A DNA stretch of 64,000 nucleotides from Paractinoplanes lichenicola (GTDB lineage: Bacteria > Actinomycetota > Actinomycetes > Mycobacteriales > Micromonosporaceae), in assembly GCF_016785085.1 (NCBI RefSeq), contig NZ_JAENHO010000009.1, positions 248,001-312,000 of the forward strand. The letters are read 5' to 3'. The notes beneath the pieces were generated by a model that worked only from the letters and a program-made list of their open reading frames with translations, searched no databases and had not been told where the DNA came from. Shown piece by piece: positions 41,620 through 50,287 of this stretch; position 1 is the stretch's first letter, and every line of letters starts with the position of its first letter. Position numbers and translations under genes: made by a program.

Positions 41620-42885
41620 ATGCCGCGTCGCGAGGATTCCGTGACCCTTCATTCGGACTGGGGTCATCTGCGCATCCGTCCGGTCGGTCCACTTGTCCAG
41701 GCCCTGGTTTTCACCGCGTTCGGCATCACCCTCGACAAGTCACGGCAGGGCCTCGTGCGCGGCTCCGAGCGTGGGCGTCACGGCGTGCCCACTCTGACGG
41801 TGACGAATCCCGGTGACTTCGCGGCGCGACTCCTTCGCGACGGCAATCTGGGCTTCGGAGAAGCCTTCATCCAGCAATCCTGGCGAGGTGGGGACGGCAC
41901 CGCCTCGCTTCAGGCGGAGACCGACGAGATAGTCGATTGGCTGGCTGTCTACGCCGGGAAACTCGCGAGCCGGGGACGGTGGAACGAGGTGGCGAGCCAG
42001 CTGGGGTGGCGCTGGCGAATGCCGCGGGGAGTGCCCAACACGAGGGGCGGTGCTCGCCGCAACGTCGCCCTGCACTATGACCTCCCACCCGACTTCTTCC
42101 GGCTTTTCCTCGACGAGGATCTGGTCTACTCCTGCGCAGACTTCAGCCGGGCCACCCGACTGAAGGAGGCGCAGCGGGACAAGATGGACGCGATCCTCGA
42201 TCTGGCCGAGGTCCGGGAGGGCGCCACACTGCTCGACATCGGCTGCGGCTGGGGCGGGCTCCTGGTCTCGGCCGCGACGCGACGCGGGGCTCATGCCACC
42301 GGGATCACCGTCTCCCAGCGGCAGTTCGACTATTGCCGAGCCCGGATCACCGACATCGCGGGGCCTGGAACGGCGACGGTCGACCTTGCGGACTACCGCG
42401 ACCAGTCCGGGGTGTATCACTCGATCACCTCGGTCGAGATGATCGAAGCCGTCGGTTCCGCCTACTGGGCCTCCTACCTGCGCGAGCTCGAATCGCTCCT
42501 GGCCACCGACGGCGCGATCGCGTTGCAACTCATCACGTTCCCGGACGGGCGGATGGAGCAGCAGCTGGGCAACTACTCGTGGGTCGACCGATACATCTTC
42601 CCCGGCGGGGAGCTCCCCAGCATCCCGGCGATCGAGCGCATCCTGAAGCGGGACACGGGCCTGGAGATCACCCAGCTCCGCCGCCTTTCCGCTTCCTACG
42701 CCAAGACGCTGCGGATGTGGCGGCACCGTTTCTGCGCGCGTTTGGAGGAGGTCCGGGATCAGGGCTTCGACGATCGCTTCATTCGGATCTGGGCGCTGTA
42801 TCTGGCGTACTTCGAGGCCGGCTTCCGGGTGCGCTATCTCGACGTCTGGCAGTGCCAGATCAAGCGCAGCGCCGACCTGGCGTAG
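41620..42885 (+). CDS. cyclopropane-fatty-acyl-phospholipid synthase-like methyltransferase
   Basis: A 421-residue protein from ATG 41620. The CFA hallmarks are present: HYDLPPDFFRLFLDEDLVYSCADF (substrate and bicarbonate region), SAM site TLLDIGCGWGGLLV (204-217), GITVSQRQFDYCR, SVEMIEAVG, WVDRYIFPGGELPSI and the C-terminal FEAGFRVRYLDVWQCQI. These enzymes add a methylene bridge or methyl branch to unsaturated acyl chains of phospholipids. The 3' end overlaps the convergent LLM gene by 52 bp. Together with the hydrolase and membrane protein it forms a lipid-modification set. Confidence 0.9.
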   Translation: MPRREDSVTLHSDWGHLRIRPVGPLVQALVFTAFGITLDKSRQGLVRGSERGRHGVPTLTVTNPGDFAARLLRDGNLGFGEAFIQQSWRGGDGTASLQAETDEIVDWLAVYAGKLASRGRWNEVASQLGWRWRMPRGVPNTRGGARRNVALHYDLPPDFFRLFLDEDLVYSCADFSRATRLKEAQRDKMDAILDLAEVREGATLLDIGCGWGGLLVSAATRRGAHATGITVSQRQFDYCRARITDIAGPGTATVDLADYRDQSGVYHSITSVEMIEAVGSAYWASYLRELESLLATDGAIALQLITFPDGRMEQQLGNYSWVDRYIFPGGELPSIPAIERILKRDTGLEITQLRRLSASYAKTLRMWRHRFCARLEEVRDQGFDDRFIRIWALYLAYFEAGFRVRYLDVWQCQIKRSADLA

Positions 42886-43835
42886 CCCTGAACGGCGGAC
42901 AGTGCGGCGGCCATCGTCTCCTCCGGTTCCACGGCCGGGTCGTCGCGGACGACGGCGACGTCGAGCCCGGCCTCCGCCAGCCGGGCCAGTCCCCGCGCGG
43001 CTCCCGCGGCGTCCCCGGCCACCGCCACCTCGTCGAGCAGCTCGTCGGTGACCAGATCGACCCGGGGCGCGCCGCTGAGCCAGCCCGCCCGGAACTCCTC
43101 GGCCACCGTCGCGGAGACCCCCGCCGTACGGGTGATGAGGTGGTCGCCGTGCACGCCCAGGAACTGGGCCACCATCGGCCGCAGGCGGTCGCGGGCCTTC
43201 GCCGGGTCGTCGTCGACCGCGATGCCCACGTACGCGGAAAGCTCTTTCGCAGCGCCGACGCGGTCGCGGACCCAGCGCACGTAGCCCGGCCCGGCCAGGA
43301 TCGACAGCAGCAACCCGTCGGCCATCGCGCCGCCCCGGGTGATCGCCCGCGGCCCCTTCACGCCGAGCACGATCGGCGGATCGGGTCGCACCGGCGTGAA
43401 CGACAACTTGGTGTCCACCTGGAAGAACTCGCCCTCGAAGCGGACGGGCGCGCCGGTCAGCAGCTGCCGGATCAGGTCGACCGACTCGAGCGTACGGGCC
43501 AGCGGCCGGTCGAACGGGATGCCCATCCGGTCGCTCATCCAGTGCGCGTTGCTGGCGCCCAGCCCGAGCACCGCGCGGCCCCCGCTCAGCTCGTCGAGGG
43601 TTGCGAACTCCATGGCCGTCAGCGCCGGATGCCGCGTCCACGGGTTGACCACGCCCAGGCCCACCCGAACCGAGACCGTACGGGCGGCAACCGCCCCGGC
43701 CAGAGCGAACGCACCCCGCTCGAAGTAGTCCTCGGTCAGCCAGACGTCGTCGAACCCGGCCCGCTCGGCGGCGACCGCGGCCCGCACCGCCCCGGCCGAG
43801 TCGCGATGCCCCGAGATCGAGAAGGCCAGCCTCAT
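42834..43835 (-). CDS. LLM-class flavin/F420-dependent oxidoreductase
   Basis: A 333-residue luciferase-like monooxygenase from ATG 43835, overlapping the stop of the lyase gene. Typical segments are AVAAERAGFDDVWLTEDYF, VRVGLGVVNPWTRHPALTAMEFATLDELSGGRAVLGLGAS and PPIVLGVKGPRAITRGGAMADGLLLS, as in F420-dependent (MER/Fgd-like) members. It is the last gene of the five-gene PucR-linked operon. Cofactor (FMN or F420) and substrate are not fixed by sequence. It overlaps the convergent CFA gene. Confidence 0.88.
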   Translation of the reverse strand: MRLAFSISGHRDSAGAVRAAVAAERAGFDDVWLTEDYFERGAFALAGAVAARTVSVRVGLGVVNPWTRHPALTAMEFATLDELSGGRAVLGLGASNAHWMSDRMGIPFDRPLARTLESVDLIRQLLTGAPVRFEGEFFQVDTKLSFTPVRPDPPIVLGVKGPRAITRGGAMADGLLLSILAGPGYVRWVRDRVGAAKELSAYVGIAVDDDPAKARDRLRPMVAQFLGVHGDHLITRTAGVSATVAEEFRAGWLSGAPRVDLVTDELLDEVAVAGDAAGAARGLARLAEAGLDVAVVRDDPAVEPEETMAAALSAVQGYARSALRLIWHCQTSR

Positions 43836-45043
43836 CGCAGCACCTTGTCCAGAGCCACGATCGTCGGCTCGATCACCGGCACCTCGTCGAGCCGGGCCGC
43901 GGTGGCGCCGACGTCCTTGAGACCGGTCGACGTGCCGATGACGACCGCCGTCTCGCCGGGTCCGAGCCCGGCCTTTTGCAGCGCGACCACGGCGGTCACG
44001 CTCGACGCCTCCAGGTAGACACCGCTCGACGCGGCCAGGGCAAGCTGCGCCTGCATGATCTCGTCGTTGTCGGGGGTCGCGATCGCCATGCCGTTGCTGC
44101 CGCGCAGGGCGGCCAGGCTCTGCTGCGTGCCGAACGGCGAGGCGGTCGAGAACGCCACCGACGGCCCGACCGGCACGGGTCCCGCGGTGTCGGAACCGTC
44201 GGCCAGGGCCTGGGCGAGCGGACCGAACGGCTCGGCGGCAATCAGCCGGGGCACGCGCGGGATCACGCCGAGGGCGGCCAGGTCGGCGAAACCGCGGGCG
44301 ATGCCGGACAGCCCGTCCCCGTACGCGACCGGCACCACCACGGCGTCGGGCGGTGCGGGCAGCTGCTCGACCAGCTCGTACGCGATGGTCTTGTAGCCGT
44401 CCACCCCGTACGGGTGGGAGCCGGCGGGCGGATTCGCGTAGCCCGACATCGCCATCCAGCCGCGCACCTTGACGAGCTCGCCCATCAGGTGCCAGCGATC
44501 GGCCGGCCGGGGCAGGGCGACAACCTCGGCCCCGTACGCCTGCATGAGCGTCTTCATCGTGGTCGGCACCGACGCCAGGGTCAGCACGACGCAGCGCAGG
44601 CCGGCCCTTGCGGCGTACGCGGCCACGGCCGCCCCGTGATTGCCGGTGCTCGCCACGACGACCGTCTCCGCGCCGAGCTCGACCGCCTTGGTCGTCGCCA
44701 CCGCGGCCAGCCGATCCTTGTACGACCAGGTCGGGTTGCGGCTCTCGTCCTTCACCCACACCTGCCGCAGCCCGATGCTCTCCGCCAGCCGGGGCAGCTC
44801 GACGACCGGCGTCCCACCCTCGCCCAGACTGACCGGCGTCACGTCCTCCGCGATGGGCAGCAGCGCGCGATAACGGAACAGGCCCGGCTGGTCGTCCTGC
44901 ACGACCATCTCGGACAACTCGTACTCCGGCAGCACGTTGGCGCCGACACAGGCCGGGCAGCCCGCCCCGATCAACGTCAGCGCCGGCTCCGGATAGGCCA
45001 CGCCGCACCGGACACAGACCAAGTTCCCCGTGTACGCCGTCAC
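43832..45043 (-). CDS. threonine-synthase-like PLP-dependent lyase with zinc ribbon
   Basis: A 403-residue fold-type II PLP enzyme from GTG 45043, overlapping the M24 gene stop (GTGA). An N-terminal zinc ribbon (Cys10, Cys13, Cys29, Cys32) precedes LGEGGTPVVELPRLAESIGL, the PLP lysine Lys109 in NPTWSYKDR, STGNHGAAVAAYAARAGL and VIGTSTGLKDVG. Threonine synthases share this layout, but its position in a catabolic operon points to another beta- or gamma-elimination/replacement. Real threonine synthesis genes (hom, thrB) are absent nearby. Confidence 0.85.
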   Translation of the reverse strand: MTAYTGNLVCVRCGVAYPEPALTLIGAGCPACVGANVLPEYELSEMVVQDDQPGLFRYRALLPIAEDVTPVSLGEGGTPVVELPRLAESIGLRQVWVKDESRNPTWSYKDRLAAVATTKAVELGAETVVVASTGNHGAAVAAYAARAGLRCVVLTLASVPTTMKTLMQAYGAEVVALPRPADRWHLMGELVKVRGWMAMSGYANPPAGSHPYGVDGYKTIAYELVEQLPAPPDAVVVPVAYGDGLSGIARGFADLAALGVIPRVPRLIAAEPFGPLAQALADGSDTAGPVPVGPSVAFSTASPFGTQQSLAALRGSNGMAIATPDNDEIMQAQLALAASSGVYLEASSVTAVVALQKAGLGPGETAVVIGTSTGLKDVGATAARLDEVPVIEPTIVALDKVLR

Positions 45044-46137
45044 GCCGGCACCACCAGCAGGTCGCGCTCGCCGCTGCACAGCATCTCGTACCCGTTCTCG
45101 GTGATCACCACGGTGTCCTCGATCATCATGCCGCCCCAGCCCAGCTCGTAGTACGGCGTCTCGAAGCAGAACGTCATCCCGGCCCGCAACGGCGTCGCCC
45201 CGCCCGGCGCGATGATCGGCGGCTCGTAGATGGACAGCCCGATCCCGTGCCCGCAGTGCTGCCGCCGATAACGCGGCACCCCCGCCCCGGTTCCCTCCAG
45301 CCCGAGCCGGAACAGCTCCTCGGCCGTGACGCCGGGCCGGGCCGCGTCGAGCTGGGCCTGCTCGCCCGCGTGCACCGCCGCGTACACCTGTTGCTGACGC
45401 GCGTCGGGTTCACCCAGCACGGCCGTGCGCCCGATGTCGGACCAGTAGCCGTCGACCACGCAACCGACGTCGAACCGGGCCGTCTCGCCCGGCTGCCAGG
45501 CCCGATCCCCGGGCACGACGTCGGCCAGGGCGCTGCGCTCGCCGACGGCGGCCACGATGAACCGCGGGTCGGCGCCGCCCTCGGCCATGGTGGCCGCGAT
45601 GACCGCCGCGAGCTCGCGTTCGGTGGTGCCGGGACCGGCCGCGGCCAGGGCCTTGTTCACCGCGTCCTCGCACAGCCGGGCCGCGTACCGGAGCAGCTCG
45701 ACCTCGCCCGGCAGCTTGATCATCCGGGCCTCGGCGGCGAGGGTCGTGTCATTTTCCCGTACGACTCTGGACCCGGCCGGAAGCTGCTCGAGCGCGGTCC
45801 GCAGCGCCGCCTCCAGGTCGGGGTGCCGGTCGGCCATGCTGGTCAGCTCCGGGTCGGGGCCCTCGACGTAGAACCGCCCGAACGGCACGAGGCGGTCGGC
45901 CGGGATGCCACTCGCGGCGGCCGCCGGGGCGTCGGCGGCGGTGCAGACCAGCCACAGGTCGTCGCCGGTGACGACCGCGGCCATCCGGTGCGTGCGGAAG
46001 ACTTGGCCCGGCATGCTGCGGTATCCCGTCGCGTACAGGACGCTCTCGGGCTCGGTCAGCACGACGGCGTCGAAGGGCGCGCCGGCCAGGCCCTCGCGCA
46101 GCCGCGCCAGCCGCTGCGCACCCAGGTCGCCGCTCAT
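45040..46137 (-). CDS. M24-family metallohydrolase (Xaa-Pro dipeptidase/creatinase-like)
   Basis: A 365-residue protein from ATG 46137. Creatinase-type N-domain (1-125) and pita-bread C-domain with all five metal ligands: Asp in ARFDVGC, Asp in YWSDIGRT, His in CGHGIGLSIYEPP, Glu in CFETPYYE and Glu in MIEDTVVIT. Members cleave X-Pro peptides or C-N bonds such as in creatine. In an operon with an NCS1 permease and LLM oxidoreductases a small amide or guanidino compound is a plausible substrate. Coupled by overlaps on both sides. Confidence 0.87.
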   Translation of the reverse strand: MSGDLGAQRLARLREGLAGAPFDAVVLTEPESVLYATGYRSMPGQVFRTHRMAAVVTGDDLWLVCTAADAPAAAASGIPADRLVPFGRFYVEGPDPELTSMADRHPDLEAALRTALEQLPAGSRVVRENDTTLAAEARMIKLPGEVELLRYAARLCEDAVNKALAAAGPGTTERELAAVIAATMAEGGADPRFIVAAVGERSALADVVPGDRAWQPGETARFDVGCVVDGYWSDIGRTAVLGEPDARQQQVYAAVHAGEQAQLDAARPGVTAEELFRLGLEGTGAGVPRYRRQHCGHGIGLSIYEPPIIAPGGATPLRAGMTFCFETPYYELGWGGMMIEDTVVITENGYEMLCSGERDLLVVPA

Positions 46138-47135
46138 CGGGCGATCACCTCCGACCCGAACCGCGCCATCATGTCGAGCGTCTCGCCGACCGAGTCGGCC
46201 GCGAACAGCAGCGCCGCCATCGTGGTGACGCCGGCCCCCTCGTACTGGGAAATCTGCTCCTTGATGTCGTCGGGCGTGCCGATCAGGTTGCGCGAGATGA
46301 GGTCGTCGACGCCCTGGTCCTTGAGGGTCGTCTTGGACAGCGAGACCAGGTGGTGGAAGAGCTGCGACGACTCGAACCGCCGCCACGCCTGCTCGCGGGT
46401 CGGCGCGACGCTCACGCAGACCTGCAATGCCACCTCGAAATCGCTGGTCAGCTCCCGCTTGTGCTGCTCGGCCTCGGCGCGGATCAAGCCCAGGCCGGTG
46501 GCCGCCTCGGCGGGGGAGAGGCACGCGGGGAGCCACCCGTCGGCCAGGCGCGCGGCCCGCGAGCGACTGCCGGGCGAGTTGCCACCCGAGAGAATCGGCA
46601 AAGGATCCTGTACGGGTTTGGGATAGCTCTCCACGTCGTCGAACTTCACCCACTTCCCCTCGTACGAGGCCCGGCGCTCGGTGAACAGCGCGCGCAGCCC
46701 GGCGATCGCCTCCTCGGCGTGCCCGCCCCGGTGCAGCGGCATACCCGGCGCCATCGCCTGGAACTCCTCGCGGTAGGCCCCGATCCCGACGCCCAGCACC
46801 GCCCGGCCGTGCGACAGGTGGTCGAGCGTGGCCACCTGCTTGGCCGCGACCACGGGGTTGCGGAACGGCAGCACCATGATCGCGGTGGCCAGCCGTACGG
46901 TCTCTGTCACCGCCGCCACGTAGCTGAAGTAGGCGAACGGGTCGTAGTAGCGCGGCGGCGTCTCGAAACTGTCCCGCACGTACCGCTGGGTGGTGATGTG
47001 GTCGTTGCCCCAGACCGACTCGAACCCGTTGCGCTCGGCCGCGACGGCGAGCTCGACGGCCTGGTCGATGTCGGCGTACGGGACCGCGTACATCAGCCCC
47101 TCGGTGCCGGTCGGGACGCCCAGTCCGTACCTCAT
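46134..47135 (-). CDS. LLM-class flavin/F420-dependent oxidoreductase
   Basis: A 333-residue luciferase-like enzyme from ATG 47135. Features: ELAVAAERNGFESVWGNDHIT, RLATAIMVLPFRNPVVAAKQVATLDHLSHGRAVLGVGIG, PILSGGNSPGSRSRAARLADGWLPA and the C-terminal GTPDDIKEQISQYEGAGV. It resembles F420-dependent alkanesulfonate-monooxygenase-like members. Second gene of the operon, coupled to the permease (ATGA) and to the M24 gene. A second LLM gene ends the same operon, so two successive oxidations are likely. Confidence 0.88.
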   Translation of the reverse strand: MRYGLGVPTGTEGLMYAVPYADIDQAVELAVAAERNGFESVWGNDHITTQRYVRDSFETPPRYYDPFAYFSYVAAVTETVRLATAIMVLPFRNPVVAAKQVATLDHLSHGRAVLGVGIGAYREEFQAMAPGMPLHRGGHAEEAIAGLRALFTERRASYEGKWVKFDDVESYPKPVQDPLPILSGGNSPGSRSRAARLADGWLPACLSPAEAATGLGLIRAEAEQHKRELTSDFEVALQVCVSVAPTREQAWRRFESSQLFHHLVSLSKTTLKDQGVDDLISRNLIGTPDDIKEQISQYEGAGVTTMAALLFAADSVGETLDMMARFGSEVIAR

Positions 47136-48430
47136 GCGCTGGTCCTCGCCTTCTTGAGCCCGAGCCCGACCGCCGCGTAGAGCACGAACCCGGCGACCAG
47201 GCCCTCGATTGCGTTGACCAGCAGGAAGTCGCCGTAGTAGGCGAGCAGCGCGGCGGCGATCCAGCAGGCCAAAGACTCCCACCGTACGGCGGGCAGGTTG
47301 CGGAGGGCCTCGGCCGCGTTGCGCTGCACGACCCAGAAGTGGGCGATCAGCAGGCCGGCGAACGGCGGCACCACGACCCCGATCACGGTCAGGAATTTGC
47401 CGAACTGGTCGGCCACGCCGAGGAACGCGATGGCCACCGCGATCACCACGGCCACGACCGTCCAGACCGGCTTCTTCAGCTTGAGCTTGAGCAGGTTGGA
47501 GGCCGAGGTGAAGGCGAGCGAGGCCGAGTAGATGTTGTTGTCGGCCGTGTTCCACAGGGCCAGGAAGAGCAGCACGGCGGCCGGGGCGAGCAGGCCCAGG
47601 CCCTGCATGACGACCACGAAGTTGCTGTTGCCGACCTTCATGGCCGAGACGGTGGCGATGACCTCGAAGATGCCGACGCCGACGACGAAGCTGAGCACGC
47701 ACGAGATGACCACATCGCGGGCCTTGAGGGCGTACCGCTGGACGTCGGAGACGAGCGCGGCACCGGTCACCCAGGTCGCGATGACCGAGCTGACCGCGGC
47801 CGAGAAGCCGATCGCGGCGACCGGGCTCGCGTCGAACACCTCGCCGAACCCGCCGTCGAGCGAGCCGATCCGGAACAGCGCGAACAGGCCGATCGCCACC
47901 TGCACCGGCACGGCGACCAGCGAGAACGTGTGCAGGCCCTTGAAGCCGAAGATCGCCGTGGTCAGGATGGCCGCGGCGAACACGACGACGAACACGGCGG
48001 ACGGGATGGCCGGGATCAGCTTGTTGACCGCGCCGCCCCACGTGTCCATCAGCACGCCGATGAAGCCCATGGCGACGATGCCGAGCACGATCGACACGAC
48101 GATCGAGCCGTTGCGGCCGAACACCGCCCGCGAGGCGAGATAGCTGGTCAGGCCGGTGCGGAAGCCGATGATGCCGATCAGCGACGCCACCACGGCCAGC
48201 ACGACGTTGCCCAGGCCGATGGCCAGCATGCCCTCGCCGAACGTGGTGCCGGCGCCGACCACGCCGCCGACCAGGAAGCTGCTGACGCTGATGTTCCAGC
48301 CGACCTGAACCACGATGAGCTGCAGAAGCGGCTTGCGCCCGGCGGCCGGCACCGGCTCGAGGGCGTGGTCGTCCATCGTCGCGGCAAGATCACCTTCGGC
48401 GGCTCGGGCCGCCCGTTCGTCAGTAGTCAT
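47132..48430 (-). CDS. NCS1-family nucleobase/cation symporter (CodB-like)
   Basis: A 432-residue permease from ATG 48430 with about 12 membrane segments. The N-terminal VQVGWNISVSSFLVGGVVGAGTTFGEGMLAIGLGN and SRAVFGRNGSIVVSIVLGIVAMGFIGV and the DNNIYSASLAF region match CodB/PurP-type NCS1 symporters for cytosine, purines, hydantoins and related heterocycles. It is the first gene of the operon, divergent from a PucR-type regulator, which often responds to purine-like ligands. This makes an N-heterocycle the best guess for the imported compound. Confidence 0.88.
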   Translation of the reverse strand: MTTDERAARAAEGDLAATMDDHALEPVPAAGRKPLLQLIVVQVGWNISVSSFLVGGVVGAGTTFGEGMLAIGLGNVVLAVVASLIGIIGFRTGLTSYLASRAVFGRNGSIVVSIVLGIVAMGFIGVLMDTWGGAVNKLIPAIPSAVFVVVFAAAILTTAIFGFKGLHTFSLVAVPVQVAIGLFALFRIGSLDGGFGEVFDASPVAAIGFSAAVSSVIATWVTGAALVSDVQRYALKARDVVISCVLSFVVGVGIFEVIATVSAMKVGNSNFVVVMQGLGLLAPAAVLLFLALWNTADNNIYSASLAFTSASNLLKLKLKKPVWTVVAVVIAVAIAFLGVADQFGKFLTVIGVVVPPFAGLLIAHFWVVQRNAAEALRNLPAVRWESLACWIAAALLAYYGDFLLVNAIEGLVAGFVLYAAVGLGLKKARTSA

Positions 48431-48523
48431 CCTGCTCTCCTCGTTTTAGCGATTCCTCACATAGTCTTGAACAGGTCTCGTGGACACTACCCAGGCAGAC
48501 CGGAAGAACGGCGGCGACTTCTT

Positions 48524-49669
48524 GTGGATGTCCCACAACGGGCACACCTTCTTCTCAGCCGTGTTACGGACCTGGCACAGGTGCTGGTAACAGATGTGTG
48601 GCGGCAGTTACCGGGCTATGACGAGGACCGCATGGACCTGGCCGACCTGGCCGGCACGATCACCCCCAACATCCGTACGCTGCTGTTCTGCGTCGGCGAG
48701 CGGCGCCTGCCGGCCGGCCCCGAACTGATCACCGCGGCCGCCCTGGGCGAGCGCCGGGCCATCCAGGGCGTGCCCATCGAGGCCGTGGTGACGTCGTGGC
48801 ACCGGGCCGAACGCGAGGTCTTCACGTGGCTGGCCACCGTGGACGCGCCGTTCACCCCCGACGAGCACCGCCAGGTCACCCGCGACCTGGCCGCCGCCGT
48901 CGACCGGATGACCTCCACGTCGACCGAGGCCTACCGCCGAGCCCGTACGGAGGTGGCCGCCCACCTGGAACAGATGGCCACCGACCTGGTCTCCCGGCTG
49001 ACCGGCGGCGAACTGCTCGACCCGCAAGTCATCGAGGAACGGGCCAAACTGATCGGCGTGGCCGTGCAAGGCTCGCACCGGGCCCTGGCCGTCCGCGGGT
49101 CGCAGCTGCTGCCACGGGCCCAGCGCGTCGTGCTCGACGCGCTACGCCCGATGCTGCACAGCCGCACGGTGGTCGGCACCCGCGACGACGTGGCGGTGAT
49201 CGTCACCCCCGAGGTCCCCGGCCTGATCGCGGCCCTCACCCGCGCCGCCCGCAGCCCCGGCCTGCTCATCGGCGTAGGCTTGCCACGCCCCCGCTTCGGC
49301 GAGGTAGCCGGCTCCTGCCGCGAAGCCATGGCCGCCGCCGAAGCAGGCCACGCCGCCGGCACCACGGGCGTAGTCGAATTCGCCGCCGTCGCCGCCGACG
49401 TGCTGCTCTTGGAGAACCCGCTGGACGCCCGCCAGGTGGTCGCGCACGCCCTGGGCCCGATCCTGGCCAAGCCACCCCTGGTCGAAACCCTCCGCGTCTA
49501 CCTGCACAACGGCCTGTCCACCCGAGCCACAGCGGTAGCCCTACGCCTACACGAAAACACCGTCACATACCGCTTACGCCAAATCACCGACGCCCTCCAC
49601 GCCGACACCCCAGCGGCCCTGGTCCGCGCCGACATTCTGATGGCCCTCCGCTACCAAGAACTCTCCTGA
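48524..49669 (+). CDS. PucR-family transcriptional regulator
   Basis: Read from GTG 48524 (381 residues: DVPQRAHLLLSRVTDLAQVL). The C-terminal PucR helix-turn-helix is clear: VETLRVYLHNGLSTRATAVALRLHENTVTYRLRQITDALHADTP. The middle is a GGDEF-like sensory region common in CdaR/PucR proteins. Upstream open frames run antisense to the permease and are not genes. It is divergent from the NCS1 operon (94-bp gap) and very probably activates it in response to the substrate. Confidence 0.87.
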   Translation: MDVPQRAHLLLSRVTDLAQVLVTDVWRQLPGYDEDRMDLADLAGTITPNIRTLLFCVGERRLPAGPELITAAALGERRAIQGVPIEAVVTSWHRAEREVFTWLATVDAPFTPDEHRQVTRDLAAAVDRMTSTSTEAYRRARTEVAAHLEQMATDLVSRLTGGELLDPQVIEERAKLIGVAVQGSHRALAVRGSQLLPRAQRVVLDALRPMLHSRTVVGTRDDVAVIVTPEVPGLIAALTRAARSPGLLIGVGLPRPRFGEVAGSCREAMAAAEAGHAAGTTGVVEFAAVAADVLLLENPLDARQVVAHALGPILAKPPLVETLRVYLHNGLSTRATAVALRLHENTVTYRLRQITDALHADTPAALVRADILMALRYQELS

Positions 49670-49689
49670 CGGCCCGCCCTCGCCTCACC

Positions 49690-50085
49690 TTCAGGGCCAT
49701 CCCCTTCCCTTGCCCGCGCCCCCTTCCTAGCCTTCGCCGCCACTCACCCCTTCCTTTCTCACCTCGCTGCGTCTCCGCTCCATCCCCTCGCCCTCCCACG
49801 CCTCGCCTCTGGAGCCATCCCCTTCTCTTGGCCGCGCCCCTTCCTGGCCGTAACCCTCGCCGCCACTCACCCCCTGCCCTTTCTCGCCTCGCTGCGTCTC
49901 CGTGCCGTCCCTTAGCCCTTTCCGCGCCTCTGCCCTTACCCCTGACGTCACCCCTCCCTGGTCTTCGCGCCTTTTGTGCACGCTCTGACCGCCCCACGCC
50001 TTCACCGTCGCAGCCACCCCGCCGCTTCGCCATTGCCGCCATCCACCCGCGCCCTTTTCTGTCACCTCGCTACGTCTCCGCCCCA
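49690..50085. repeat. pyrimidine-rich degenerate repeat tract
   Basis: The plus strand is strongly C/T-rich. A core CTCGCTGCGTCTCCG recurs at 49763-49777, 49888-49902 and (one change) 50066-50080, within units of about 125 and 178 bp that also share GCCATCCCCTTC and CGCCGCCACTCACCCC. Long ORFs on either strand here reflect composition. The whole interval 49670-50287 has no supported gene. Confidence 0.75.
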
Positions 50086-50287
50086 TCCACTCGCCCTTTC
50101 CGTTGCTCCCTCGCGCCCGTGGCCCTGCCCTCACTGCGGCCCTTACCCCGCCCTCCGGTCGACGATTTATCCGCCTCTACCGTGCGCCGCGAATAGTATT
50201 CGTTGCCCCAGATGGCGTTTGCGCCAACGTTCGATTGGCATGATCGAATGCTGACATTGCCCGTGGTGATTGCGAGATAATACTCGT

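Noticed and set aside
47339-48523. Plus-strand extension of the PucR ORF
   Set aside because: Antisense to the NCS1 permease; its composition is the mirror of that gene.
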